From CAZWBR01 sp964404205 (GTDB lineage: Bacteria > Bacteroidota > Bacteroidia > Bacteroidales > Prolixibacteraceae), in assembly GCA_964404205.1 (NCBI GenBank), contig CAYOJD010000009.1:1-54863 (forward strand): a stretch of 54,863 bases of DNA, read 5' to 3'. The notes beneath the pieces were generated by a model. The model saw only the letters and a list, made by a program, of their open reading frames with translations. It was not told the origin of the DNA and did no database searches. The position numbers and the translations under genes were made by a program. This document shows, piece after piece, positions 44,291 through 54,202 of this stretch. Every line of letters starts with the position of its first letter. Positions within the stretch are counted from its first letter, which is position 1.

Positions 44291-44601
44291 CCAAAATCTA
44301 GTGTCATGTAATTTTATATGATAAAAAATTTACCATACTACAGTCCGTAAAGCTCTATCTATAAAAACATTAAAGATGTATAATTTTTTGTTAAAATAAA
44401 TTGGTATTATATCTTACAAAAATACATTCCGATTGAAATTTATTCTTACTTTAGTAGCAAGATAAAGTGCGGCTTAAGCTCCATTTGTAATGAACATAGG
44501 CTGCAATTTTTATCCCCCGGTTAAGGATATTTTACTAAATATTATAAATAAAACCCAAGATGAGTTAAATCAATTCAGATCAAAATTTTAACCAATTGAT
44601 T
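44291..44601 (+). other. AT-rich 5' region of the susC-susD unit
   Basis: 311 bp without a gene. It probably carries the promoter and a long leader for susC. The best candidate is TTG (44388-44390), a 19-bp spacer and TATCTTAC (44410-44417), only 6 of 8 matches to TAnnTTTG. No GC-rich terminator for the upstream genes is visible, so some read-through into susC is possible. No regulator gene or riboswitch fold was recognised. Confidence 0.4.
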
Positions 44602-47600
44602 ATGAAAAAAACGGTAGCATTACTTCTTACAATGTGCTTGCTGGTTACGATGGCAATGGCACAGAAGAGGTCGGTTTCGGGGATTATCCGCGACAAATCG
44701 ACCAATGAATTACTTCCGGGGGTAACTGTTCTTGAAAAAGGGACAACCAACGGAACAGTAACCGATATTGACGGGAAATTCGCCCTTTCGGTCAATGAGG
44801 GAGCTTCTCTCGTTATTTCGTATATCGGGATGAGCACTCAGGAGTTACTAGTGGGCAGACAGACTTCTTTTGCCGTAAACCTAGAGTCCAGTTCAAAACA
44901 GCTTGACGAGATTGTGGCCGTAGGATATGGTAGCCAGAAAAAGGCCAACCTGACCGGTGCAGTTTCCACGGTTGATACAAAAACGCTGGAAGCCCGTCCG
45001 ATTGCCGACGTTGGCCGTGGTTTACAGGGGGTTACTCCGGGCTTGAATGTCCGAATCCCCAGTGGCGAAATCGGTTCCGACCCGCTGTTGCGTATTCGCG
45101 GACAGTTTGGTTCTTTCCAGGGAAGCTCCGCTCCGCTAATCCTGATGGACAATGTTGAAATCCCATCGATCCAGATGCTGAACCCTGACGACATTGAGTC
45201 CATCTCGATATTGAAAGATGCAGCCTCGACATCAATCTATGGTTCGAAGGGTGCTTTCGGTGTAATCTTGATCAAAACCAAACGTGGGGCGACCAAAGAG
45301 AGCGTAAACGTATCGTACTCGACCAACTTCTCGTGGCAAAATATCTCTAAGAAAATGGAGATGGGAACCATCGATGCGATGGAATATACCCTTTCGGCCT
45401 TCGAAAGGGTAGGCGCTACCCGTGCCGGAGCCTTCTGGATGGTAACCCGCGAAGGTTATGAAAAAGCCAAACTTTGGCAAGAAAACTGGGCTGACAAAGT
45501 AAAACCCAACGACCCAATGGTATATGGCCGCGACTGGTATGTCGATGCCAACAACAACAAAATTGGTTTGCGAATGTACGATCCGTACGACTACATGGTA
45601 AAAGAGTGGACGCCTACCCAAACCCACAACCTGTCGGTAAACGGTAAAAGCGGTAAAACCGACTATTCGGTCAGTATGGGCTATCTCGACCAGACCGGAC
45701 TTATTAAACCGGCCAAAATCGACGACTTCAGACGGTACAACGGCTCGGTACGCGTTGGTACTGAAATAAACAGTTGGCTAAAGGTATATGGTGGGATGCT
45801 CTACTCTAAACGCGATAAGCGATATGGCTATGCGACCAACTCAACCACTGCCGACCCATGGCTCTATATCTATCGTTGGGCAACCACCTACCCAATGACT
45901 ACCGAAGACGGGGATCCGGTTCGCAGCCCTGCTTACGAAATGGGTGCAGCCAATACAGCATCGATGGTAACCAACTACACCAGTATGAACGGTGGTGTAA
46001 CTATTACCCCACTGAAAGACTGGAATATCAACTTCGATTACACCCACTCGAATGAAGAATATTTCAACAAACGCCCCGGGACCAGTTTTACTGCACGCAA
46101 CTCGTGGACTGCTGCTGTTCCAAAAAATGATGCCAGCGGACAGCGGATCTATGTAAACGATGCCGGTGAAGTTGTTAACTCAACCGATACAGGAGCGATG
46201 GCTGCCTATCAGCTTTCGATGAACAACTATACCGCATTGGGTGCTAATCCCGACCATGTTTACCGCATTTCGCGCAATACGCAGTGGAGCAATATCAATT
46301 TAAATACCACTTACGACCTGCTGATCAACGACAGCCACAAGTTTAAAGCCATGTTAGGCTTGAACCGTGTAGCCATCGAAAGTGCGTCCAACTGGTCTCA
46401 GGTTACTCAGTTGGTCGATTACAACAACCCACAATTTGACCTTGCCTACGGCACACAAACCGCCGGTGGCAGCGAAAGCTGGGAATCGCAATTGGGTTTC
46501 TTTGGCCGTATCAACTACGACTACAAAGAGAAATATCTGTTGGAAGCCAACCTTCGTTACGACGGTACATCCAAATTCCCAACTGACTTGCAATGGCGCT
46601 GGTTCCCTTCATTCTCGGCTGGATGGCGTATCAACGAAGAGAGTTGGATGGAATGGGCCAAACCTTCCCTTTCAGCATTGAAATTGCGTGCCTCCTGGGG
46701 TAATATTGGCGACCAAACCGTAAACAACAACCTCTATATACCTGAATTGAAGGGGTCACAAACCAGTTGGATTATTGGTGGGGCGAAAACGTATCAATTC
46801 TCAACGCCTCCCTCCGTACTTTCAGATATATCCTGGCAAAATATCTCGACATTCGATATCGGTATTGATGGCCGTTTCTTCGACAGTCAATTGGGCTTTA
46901 CTTTCGACTGGTACCAGCGCGACACCCGCAACATGATTGTTCCATCCGAAGGATTCCCGACAACTTTTGGCGTTGGTGCACCGCAAGGTAACTTTGGCAA
47001 CGCCCAAACCCGCGGCTACGAATTCCAGGTTGACTATACCCACCGCTTTAAAAACGGTTTGGGAATTAATATCGTTGCATCAATTTCTGACGCGGTAACC
47101 AAAATTTATGATTACGGCGATACCAAAAGCATTGACAGTTGGTATCAGGGCAAAACTTACGGCGAAATCTGGGGTTACGAAACCGATCGTCTTTATCAAA
47201 AAAGTGATTTTGCCTATGGACAAGATGGCAAGTTAATCCTTGTAAAATCGAGCGACAACTTCGATGTATACCAGTTGGCCGATCCCAATGCTGCTACGCA
47301 AGGCAAACTGCAAGCAGGCAACTTTAAATTCATGCCCGGCGATGTAAAGTTCAAAGACCTTAATGGCGATGGCGTGATTAATGCTGGCAACCGTTTGCTC
47401 AAAAACGCGGAAGGTGAGCCCGACTATGGCGATTTAAAAGTGATTGGGAACTCTACCCCACGTTACGAATACAGCTTGCGTTTGGGTGCCGATTACAAAG
47501 GGTTTGATGCCTCAATCTTCTTCCAAGGCCTTGGCAAACGCGATATCTGGGGCGAAGGCTTCCTGGCTATTCCGGGTTTCAACTCCTCTGATGGTGCCAT

Positions 47601-47991
47601 GCCACAAGCAATTGCCGGTAATTTCTGGAGAGAAGACCGTACCGATGCTTTCTATCCTGCGCCTTACAACATGGCAGGAAGCAGCACAACGTTGAATATG
47701 CAGGTTCAGTCGCGCTATCTGCTCGACATGTCGTACCTGCGCATCAAGAACATCACGGTAGGTTATACGCTGCCTTATCAACTCGTCAATCGGGTAAACA
47801 TAAGCAAACTGCGCGTCTACGCATCACTTGAAAACTTCTTTACTTTCGACAAGCTAAGAGATCTGCCCATCGATCCGGAAGCCATTTCAGGATTCTCACT
47901 GTGGAACAGTGATAACTATAACTCGGGCCGTACCGGCGTGGGTGTACCAACTTTCAAGAGTGCTTCAATCGGTTTACAGTTGAACTTCTAA
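44602..47991 (+). CDS. SusC/RagA-type TonB-dependent outer membrane importer
   Basis: 1129 aa from the ATG at 44602. Signal peptide (1-20), carboxypeptidase-regulatory-like domain (about 22-97, SGIIRDKSTNELLPGVTVLE), the SusC-type junction LDEIVAVGYGSQKK (101-114), plug domain (about 115-230, with LRIRG and SISILKDAASTSIYGSKGAFG), then the beta-barrel ending in ...GLQLNF. It forms an active importer with the SusD gene 13 bp downstream. The cargo cannot be read from the sequence; the neighbours suggest peptidoglycan fragments or glycopeptides rather than a plant polysaccharide. Confidence 0.96.
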   Translation: MKKTVALLLTMCLLVTMAMAQKRSVSGIIRDKSTNELLPGVTVLEKGTTNGTVTDIDGKFALSVNEGASLVISYIGMSTQELLVGRQTSFAVNLESSSKQLDEIVAVGYGSQKKANLTGAVSTVDTKTLEARPIADVGRGLQGVTPGLNVRIPSGEIGSDPLLRIRGQFGSFQGSSAPLILMDNVEIPSIQMLNPDDIESISILKDAASTSIYGSKGAFGVILIKTKRGATKESVNVSYSTNFSWQNISKKMEMGTIDAMEYTLSAFERVGATRAGAFWMVTREGYEKAKLWQENWADKVKPNDPMVYGRDWYVDANNNKIGLRMYDPYDYMVKEWTPTQTHNLSVNGKSGKTDYSVSMGYLDQTGLIKPAKIDDFRRYNGSVRVGTEINSWLKVYGGMLYSKRDKRYGYATNSTTADPWLYIYRWATTYPMTTEDGDPVRSPAYEMGAANTASMVTNYTSMNGGVTITPLKDWNINFDYTHSNEEYFNKRPGTSFTARNSWTAAVPKNDASGQRIYVNDAGEVVNSTDTGAMAAYQLSMNNYTALGANPDHVYRISRNTQWSNINLNTTYDLLINDSHKFKAMLGLNRVAIESASNWSQVTQLVDYNNPQFDLAYGTQTAGGSESWESQLGFFGRINYDYKEKYLLEANLRYDGTSKFPTDLQWRWFPSFSAGWRINEESWMEWAKPSLSALKLRASWGNIGDQTVNNNLYIPELKGSQTSWIIGGAKTYQFSTPPSVLSDISWQNISTFDIGIDGRFFDSQLGFTFDWYQRDTRNMIVPSEGFPTTFGVGAPQGNFGNAQTRGYEFQVDYTHRFKNGLGINIVASISDAVTKIYDYGDTKSIDSWYQGKTYGEIWGYETDRLYQKSDFAYGQDGKLILVKSSDNFDVYQLADPNAATQGKLQAGNFKFMPGDVKFKDLNGDGVINAGNRLLKNAEGEPDYGDLKVIGNSTPRYEYSLRLGADYKGFDASIFFQGLGKRDIWGEGFLAIPGFNSSDGAMPQAIAGNFWREDRTDAFYPAPYNMAGSSTTLNMQVQSRYLLDMSYLRIKNITVGYTLPYQLVNRVNISKLRVYASLENFFTFDKLRDLPIDPEAISGFSLWNSDNYNSGRTGVGVPTFKSASIGLQLNF

Positions 47992-48004
47992 AAACGACAC
48001 AACA

Positions 48005-49837
48005 ATGAAAAAGATCATATTATCACTTTTGGCAGCCATTGCGCTCCTCTTTACCGGTTGCGATTCGTTTCTCGACAGGCCTCCGTTGACAACGGGCACC
48101 GATGAAACTTACTGGACTAGTGAAAACCCCGTCCGACTCTTTGCCAACGGATTCTATGCCAACTATTTTGTTGGATACAGCTCCACCTGGGGTGTAGAAT
48201 ATGCCCCATTGCGCGGATACTATTTTGCCGACGACTTTACCTCTACCGGTAAACAATCGAGTTTCGAAACCCAGGCTCCCGAATCGAGGGCTTCAACCAG
48301 CGAAACAGTTGCCTGGTTGACCCAATATGCAGGACCATCATGGAACTTTGCCTACGCTCGCAAGTCGAACCTATTCTTGGAACGTATCGAAAAGATGAAA
48401 GGCCAATACCTTTCAGATGATGCCTATAAACACTGGAGCGCCGTAGCCCGGTTCTTCCGCGGTTACGAATACAGCCGTTTGACCAGCGTTTTCGGCAATA
48501 TTCCTTATTACGATAAGGTGCTCACCGATACAGACTGGGATTTGATGTATAAAGATCGCGACGATCGGACCATGGTAATGGATAAAGTTTACGACGATTT
48601 TGTATATGTTCTCGATAACATGCGCCTAATTGACGGTGATGCCCAGTATCTGAACCGGTACATAGCCGCTTCATTTATTTCGCGATTAATGCTTTTCGAA
48701 GGGACCTGGCAAAAATACCAGTTGAACAACACCGAGAAAGCGAAAAAATATCTCGAATTGGCTGTTCGCGCGGCTGACCTGGTAATGAAATCAAATAAAT
48801 ATTCTTTTACCAGCGATTTTCGCTCACTATTTGGGTCCGAAAGTTTGTCGGCCAACAAAGAGGTAATCATGTATCGTGTTTATGATGCAACCCTGTCGGT
48901 TACCCATCACATCGCCTCTTATTCGAACACCACAGAGAGTCAAAGCCCGGCACCCAACCTCAGTCTGGCCAAGGCATTTATTTGCAACGATGGCAAGCCT
49001 TACAAACTTTCCACTGTAGCCAATGCCGGCAAACTTGACATCAAAAACATGGTAGCCACCCGCGACCCCCGTTTCGAAGCCACCTTCTGGGATGCCGCTA
49101 AAATTGAATCGAATACGTTGTTATATGCCTGCAAGTTTATCGACCGTGTTGGCCCAACCTATTATGGCAAGACCTATCCGGCCATCTATTCATCCAATAC
49201 CAATACCAATGATGCTCCGGTAATCCGGTTGGCCGAAGTCGTTTTGAACTGGATAGAAGCAAAGGCTGAATTGGCCACGATGGGTGGAACGGCAGTTACA
49301 CAAGCCGACATCGATGCATCAATCAACGCCATCCGCAATCGCCCCCTTGATGCCACAGCCATCGCTAAGGGTATCAAGAAAAGTGCAGCCCTGTCGCTGG
49401 CCTCACTTCCGGACGACCCCGACCGTGACACTGATGTTTCAGCATTGATTTGGGAAATCCGTCGCGAACGCCGCATGGAATTCGTATTCGAACATAGCCG
49501 TCTGCTCGACCTTAAACGTTGGAAAAAGCTCAATTATATGCAGGGTGCAACCAACCCCGACATTCTGCTTGGTCCATGGGTCGATTTCCCAACCGAACTT
49601 CCGGCATGGGTAACCGGCACGGCCAAAGTAAACAAACTAAAGGTGAAGAAAGCCGACGGGACAGTGGTTACCTTCAACGGGACCAACAAAACCGAAATGG
49701 TGGGATACTATATTCCTGAAAACATTTCGGACCGCGATGCTTTCACCGACAAAAACTATTTGGCACCAATTGGGAACACCCAAATTAGCCAGTATCTCGA
49801 TAAAGGTTATACCCTTACCCAGACACCCGGCTGGTAA
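48005..49837 (+). CDS. SusD/RagB-type surface lipoprotein
   Basis: A 610-aa ligand-binding lid of the SusC channel. Lipobox LFTGC (Cys19), then DSFLDRPPLTTGTDETYWTS as in many SusD starts. TPR-type helices follow (RFFRGYEYSRLTSVFGNIPYY region). The family C-terminal block RRERRMEFVFEHSRLLDLKRW is present near 490-512. Partner of the preceding susC; ligand unknown but probably wall-derived by context. Confidence 0.96.
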   Translation: MKKIILSLLAAIALLFTGCDSFLDRPPLTTGTDETYWTSENPVRLFANGFYANYFVGYSSTWGVEYAPLRGYYFADDFTSTGKQSSFETQAPESRASTSETVAWLTQYAGPSWNFAYARKSNLFLERIEKMKGQYLSDDAYKHWSAVARFFRGYEYSRLTSVFGNIPYYDKVLTDTDWDLMYKDRDDRTMVMDKVYDDFVYVLDNMRLIDGDAQYLNRYIAASFISRLMLFEGTWQKYQLNNTEKAKKYLELAVRAADLVMKSNKYSFTSDFRSLFGSESLSANKEVIMYRVYDATLSVTHHIASYSNTTESQSPAPNLSLAKAFICNDGKPYKLSTVANAGKLDIKNMVATRDPRFEATFWDAAKIESNTLLYACKFIDRVGPTYYGKTYPAIYSSNTNTNDAPVIRLAEVVLNWIEAKAELATMGGTAVTQADIDASINAIRNRPLDATAIAKGIKKSAALSLASLPDDPDRDTDVSALIWEIRRERRMEFVFEHSRLLDLKRWKKLNYMQGATNPDILLGPWVDFPTELPAWVTGTAKVNKLKVKKADGTVVTFNGTNKTEMVGYYIPENISDRDAFTDKNYLAPIGNTQISQYLDKGYTLTQTPGW

Positions 49838-49860
49838 CCAGAATAGACGATCAACTGTAC

Positions 49861-49897
49861 AAGAGGCTGCTGCAGATAATGTTGCAGCCTCTTTTCC
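49861..49897 (+). terminator. hairpin after susD, possible partial terminator
   Basis: AAGAGGCTGC (49861-49870) pairs perfectly with GCAGCCTCTT (49884-49893) over 10 bp, loop 13 nt, followed by a short T run (TTTTCC). Only 27 bp remain before the next ATG and no promoter is seen there, so the hairpin may only lower downstream expression. Confidence 0.65.
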
Positions 49898-49924
49898 ATT
49901 CCAGTGCGGTTAAATTCAGGAACA

Positions 49925-51763
49925 ATGAAAAAAACAATCCTCTTAATCTTTTGTCTGATAACCTGGAATTTACAGGCCCAAACATTCCAATTTGCCCATA
50001 TTGCCGACACACATGTTGGAGGGAGTACCGGGGCAGAAGATCTGCAAAGAACGGTCGATGACCTGAACCAACAACCCGATATCGATTTTGTAATACTGGC
50101 AGGCGATGTAACCGAATTTGGCTCGGCTACAGAACTTTATCAGGCCAAAGAGATTCTATCGCATTTGAAAATGCCCTATTATGTTGTGCCGGGAAACCAC
50201 GATGCCAAATGGTCGGAAAGCGGTTGCAACGACTTCGTCAGAATCTTTGGGAGCGAAGGCTTTACCTTCGAAAAAAATGGGATACTCTTTATCGGAACAG
50301 CCAGCGGCCCCAACATGCGAATGGCCCCGGGACTTGTCCCTCGTGAACAGATAGTCTATCTCGATTCCATCCTTTCGGGAATGAAAAACCCCAATCAGCC
50401 TATCATTTTTATCAACCACTATCCGCTCGACGAATCGCTGGCCAACTGGTACGAAGTAACCGACTTGCTGAAAACCCGAAACATACAACTCACCCTTTTG
50501 GGCCACGGACACAACAACAAACTTTTCAATTTCGAAGGCATTCCGGGCGTGATGGGCCGTTCGAACCTGAGAGCCAAAGAAGCTATTGGCGGTTACAATT
50601 GGGTCACCGTCACAGCCGACAGTATTACTTTTGCAGAACGAAACCCGGGACAGAAAACCGCTCAACCATGGTGCAAACTGCCGCTTCATCGAAAAAAAGC
50701 CGATGCTGACACAACCAACTGGAAACGTCCCGACTTTTCAGTCAACCAAAAATATAACAACATAAAAATTAACTGGCTGGTAGAGGAAAAAAGCGATGTA
50801 GGTACCGCCATTACTACTGAAAAGAATAGAGCTATTTTTGCCAATACCAAAGGTGAGGTTGTTGCCCTTTCAGCCAAAACAGGCAAAACATTGTGGCGCT
50901 TTGCCACCGGTGGCAAAATCTATTCAACTCCGGCAATTAGCAATGGGGCAGTCGTTTGCGCATCGACCGACGGAAATATCTATTCGCTTTCGCTGAAATC
51001 GGGCCAACCGATATGGAAATTCGAGACCGGAAAACCCAGCGTAGCATCGCCCGCCATTGACAATGGAATCGTATACATCGGTTCATCCGAAGGAAAGTTT
51101 AGAGCCATAAACCTCGCAAATGGCCAGCTCATTTGGCAATTCGACAGTGTCAGAAACTTTGTCGAATCGAAGCCGTTAATCGAAAATAATCAGCTCTTTT
51201 TTGGTTCGTGGGGAAACACATTCTACGCGCTAAATGCCCAAACAGGAACCCTGGTTTGGCAGCGACAGAAGCACAATAACCGGATGTTGTCGCCCGCCGC
51301 CGTATGGCCGGTTGCCGCTCACGGAAAGATATTTATTGTGGCACCCGACAGGAGAATGACCGCCCTGGATGCCCGAACAGGTACCGAAGTGTGGGATTCG
51401 GGTAGCTATTCGTGCCGCGAATCCATAGGCATTTCACCTGACAAAGCGCTGGTTTTCATCAAAAATATGACCGAAGGAAAGGTAATGGCATTTAGCACAT
51501 CGGGCAACGAACAAAAATTGGTATGGGAATGCGACGCAAATCTGGGCTACGAAATTGGACCCTCGCCCATTACCTCCAACCCAAAATATCTTTTTGTCCC
51601 AACCGCTACCGGCGAAATGATTGCCATCAATCAAACCTCACATGAAATTGTATGGCGATACAAACTGACCAATGCCTTGATTAACGGGATTACGCCGTTT
51701 GGCAAAAAATGCGTATTGGCCACCTCGCTCGACGGTAAAATTATTTCGCTTCAATTCAAATAA
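49925..51763 (+). CDS. metallophosphoesterase fused to a PQQ-type beta-propeller
   Basis: A 612-aa exported protein from the ATG at 49925 (signal 1-18). The calcineurin-like phosphoesterase (about 20-260) has all metal motifs: ADTH (27-30), GDVTE (60-64), GNHD (90-93), NHYP and GHGH. A propeller follows (about 290-612) with repeated blades such as SAKTGKTLWRFATGG, LKSGQPIWKFETG and LANGQLIWQFDS. The propeller likely binds a ligand or partner, as blades of this kind do in BamB-like proteins. A phosphate-bearing wall or lipid fragment is a possible substrate (inference). It is followed by a peptidase gene after 28 bp. Confidence 0.93.
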   Translation: MKKTILLIFCLITWNLQAQTFQFAHIADTHVGGSTGAEDLQRTVDDLNQQPDIDFVILAGDVTEFGSATELYQAKEILSHLKMPYYVVPGNHDAKWSESGCNDFVRIFGSEGFTFEKNGILFIGTASGPNMRMAPGLVPREQIVYLDSILSGMKNPNQPIIFINHYPLDESLANWYEVTDLLKTRNIQLTLLGHGHNNKLFNFEGIPGVMGRSNLRAKEAIGGYNWVTVTADSITFAERNPGQKTAQPWCKLPLHRKKADADTTNWKRPDFSVNQKYNNIKINWLVEEKSDVGTAITTEKNRAIFANTKGEVVALSAKTGKTLWRFATGGKIYSTPAISNGAVVCASTDGNIYSLSLKSGQPIWKFETGKPSVASPAIDNGIVYIGSSEGKFRAINLANGQLIWQFDSVRNFVESKPLIENNQLFFGSWGNTFYALNAQTGTLVWQRQKHNNRMLSPAAVWPVAAHGKIFIVAPDRRMTALDARTGTEVWDSGSYSCRESIGISPDKALVFIKNMTEGKVMAFSTSGNEQKLVWECDANLGYEIGPSPITSNPKYLFVPTATGEMIAINQTSHEIVWRYKLTNALINGITPFGKKCVLATSLDGKIISLQFK

Positions 51764-51791
51764 ATAAAAAAGTGCAACAATTTTTAAAGAT

Positions 51792-52988
51792 ATGAGCGCC
51801 GTAAAACAATCCCCCTTTATCTTTTTACTTCTCTTGTTTTGGATTGAAATATCTGCATCCCAGGCTATGGCCCAATCTGCCGCAGATCCTGAATGGTTAC
51901 CCGCCTTCCGGTTGCTGCAAAAAGAGTTGGCGCCCGACAAACGGACTGCAATTCTGGAAGTGGAAGTTTTTGGCACAAAAGAAAGCTACTGCCTGAAGGG
52001 AAATACAGATCTTCAAAACGCAAAAGACAGCATCGGGAAATGGTTTACCACCAACGGGATAACCATTGCCGATTCTATCCGGCTGCTTCCCGAACCCTCG
52101 ATGGGCGAAAAGATCTGGGCTTTGACAACCCTTTCAGTTTCAAACCTACGCACCCAGCCCGACCATGCTGCCGAAATGGCGACTCAGGCATTGATGGGAA
52201 CCCCCGTGAAAGTCCTTGAATATAAAGATGGATGGTACAGGGTGCAAACTCCCGATAACTATATTGGCTGGATGGAAGGCCTGGCTCTGGAAAGATTGAG
52301 TGCCACAGAAATGGAGGCATGGAAAAGATCTGATCGCTGGATTTTTATTCGCCTGAATGGCCATGTGGTCAAAGAAAGTAATGCGAAAAGTGAAATCGTG
52401 ACCGATTTAGTGCTCGACAACATACTCGAAGTTGTCGGCGAACAGAATGGATTTCTTCACATCAAACTTCCTGATGGCCGTCAGGGCTGGGTCAGGAAAA
52501 AGGATTGCCAACCATGGGAAACATGGAGCAATCAAATTCCAACGGCTTCCAATGCCATTGCAATGGCCAAAAGTTTGATGGGGCTACCCTACCTTTGGGG
52601 CGGAACCTCGCCGAAAGCGGTCGACTGCTCCGGCTTAACCAAAACTTCGTGGTTTGCACAAGGGGTCATTCTGGCCCGCGATGCATCGCAACAAGCCCGC
52701 TATGGCGGCCATCCCGATGCCAGCGAGATAAGCAATCTGCAACCGGGCGACCTCCTTTTCTTTGGCCGAAACCCCCAGCGGGTAACCCATGTGGGAATGT
52801 ATATCGGTAACGGAAACTATATTCATGCTTCAGGTTTGGTGCGCATCAACAGCATAGCACCGGGAACACCCGGCTTCAATATTACCGACAGGAAAAGCCT
52901 GGTTGCCACCTCCCGGATTTTGGGTTATCTGAATACCGATGGGATTACCTTGGTTAAAGATCACCCCTGGTACCATTCGTTACAATAA
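51792..52988 (+). CDS. NlpC/P60 gamma-D-glutamyl endopeptidase with SH3 domains (YkfC type)
   Basis: A 398-aa exported cysteine peptidase. Signal (about 1-27), an N-terminal region, two bacterial SH3-like domains (about 110-170 and 180-240) and the NlpC/P60 core (about 250-385). The triad is Cys279 in VDCSGLTK, His333 in RVTHVGMYIG and His345 in YIHASG. The layout matches the YkfC group, which cuts between D-Glu and the diamino acid in peptides with a free N-terminal L-Ala. The product L-Ala-D-Glu is the substrate of the enzyme encoded 68 bp downstream, so the two form one pathway. Confidence 0.94.
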   Translation: MSAVKQSPFIFLLLLFWIEISASQAMAQSAADPEWLPAFRLLQKELAPDKRTAILEVEVFGTKESYCLKGNTDLQNAKDSIGKWFTTNGITIADSIRLLPEPSMGEKIWALTTLSVSNLRTQPDHAAEMATQALMGTPVKVLEYKDGWYRVQTPDNYIGWMEGLALERLSATEMEAWKRSDRWIFIRLNGHVVKESNAKSEIVTDLVLDNILEVVGEQNGFLHIKLPDGRQGWVRKKDCQPWETWSNQIPTASNAIAMAKSLMGLPYLWGGTSPKAVDCSGLTKTSWFAQGVILARDASQQARYGGHPDASEISNLQPGDLLFFGRNPQRVTHVGMYIGNGNYIHASGLVRINSIAPGTPGFNITDRKSLVATSRILGYLNTDGITLVKDHPWYHSLQ

Positions 52989-53056
52989 GTGAATTAAATT
53001 GCCGACATTCGCATAACAAGTACCATTGACATTCAACAAGCGCTTATTCTTTACAA

Positions 53057-54202
53057 ATGAAACAAAACCGACGCCACTTCATCCGCACATCGGGGCTTAC
53101 TGCGCTCGCCGGTGTTGCCGGAATCGAATCAATATTCGCATCAATGATCAAAAAAAATCAACCTCAAAAAGGGTTACAGTTAACATTTATCCCCTACGAT
53201 CTGAAGTTGCAACACACTTTCACATTGGCTAACAGCTCCCGTACCCACACCCCCGATGTACTCACCTGCATCGAATTCGACGGGTTGCGCGGATACGGCG
53301 AAGCCTCGATGCCCCCCTATCTGGGCGAGAGTGTCGAAAGTGCCACCCGGTTTCTTTCATCGCTGAATTTAAACCAGTTCAATGATCCTTTTCAACTCGA
53401 CGAGATTCTTGAGTATGTCGATAAGATGGCCTCAGGCAACTGTGCGGCCAAAGCTTCGGTCGACATTGCACTACACGATCTGTTAGGAAAAATCATGCAA
53501 CAACCCTGGTATAAGATTTGGGGCTTCGATCCCGCCGATACGCCCAATACCTCTTTTACCATCGGAATCGACACACCCGAAGTGGTGCGCCGGAAAGTAA
53601 ACGAAGCTTCGCCTTACAAAATTCTGAAAGTCAAACTGGGGCAGAAAACCGATCGTGAAATGATAGAAACCATCCGTTCGGTAACCAATGTACCACTCTG
53701 CGTCGATGTCAACCAGGGCTGGACCAACAAGGAACAAGCACTGGAAATGATTCACTGGCTTCAGGAGAAAGGGGTTGTTTTTGTTGAACAGCCCATGCCC
53801 AAAACTGCTATCGACGATATGGCCTGGCTTACCGAACAGAGTCCGTTGCCCACCATAGGCGATGAGTCGGTACAGCGGCTACCCGATGTGGCCAAAGCCA
53901 ACGGCGTCTATTCCGGTATTAATATCAAGTTGATGAAATGCACCGGAATGCGCGAAGCCCACAAAATGGTTGAGCTGGCCCAATCTTTCGATATGAAGGT
54001 GATGATTGGTTGCATGACCGAAACCTCGTGTGCCATCTCGGCTGCTGCGCAATTGTCGCCCGTATGCCAGTGGGCCGACCTCGACGGCAATCTGTTAATC
54101 AGCAACGACCCGTACGAAGGGATTAAGGTTATCGATGGCAAAGTTACCCTTGCCGATAAACCGGGCCTCGGATTAAAAGCCTTGCAAAAGCTTTTCGTCT
54201 GA
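53057..54202 (+). CDS. L-Ala-D/L-Glu dipeptide epimerase with Tat-like signal
   Basis: Enolase-superfamily enzyme of 381 aa that converts L-Ala-D-Glu to L-Ala-L-Glu so that normal peptidases can use it. Catalytic lysines: Lys193 in KVK (191-193) and Lys291 in NIKLMK. Metal ligands: Asp217 (VDVNQ), Glu244 (VEQPMP) and Asp269 (IGDES). The DLD motif (341-343) that holds the dipeptide amino group marks the epimerase group. The N-terminus has twin arginines (RRHFIRTSGLTALAGVAG), a Tat-like export signal; YcjG and YkfB are cytoplasmic, so this suggests a periplasmic version. Confidence 0.93.
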   Translation: MKQNRRHFIRTSGLTALAGVAGIESIFASMIKKNQPQKGLQLTFIPYDLKLQHTFTLANSSRTHTPDVLTCIEFDGLRGYGEASMPPYLGESVESATRFLSSLNLNQFNDPFQLDEILEYVDKMASGNCAAKASVDIALHDLLGKIMQQPWYKIWGFDPADTPNTSFTIGIDTPEVVRRKVNEASPYKILKVKLGQKTDREMIETIRSVTNVPLCVDVNQGWTNKEQALEMIHWLQEKGVVFVEQPMPKTAIDDMAWLTEQSPLPTIGDESVQRLPDVAKANGVYSGINIKLMKCTGMREAHKMVELAQSFDMKVMIGCMTETSCAISAAAQLSPVCQWADLDGNLLISNDPYEGIKVIDGKVTLADKPGLGLKALQKLFV

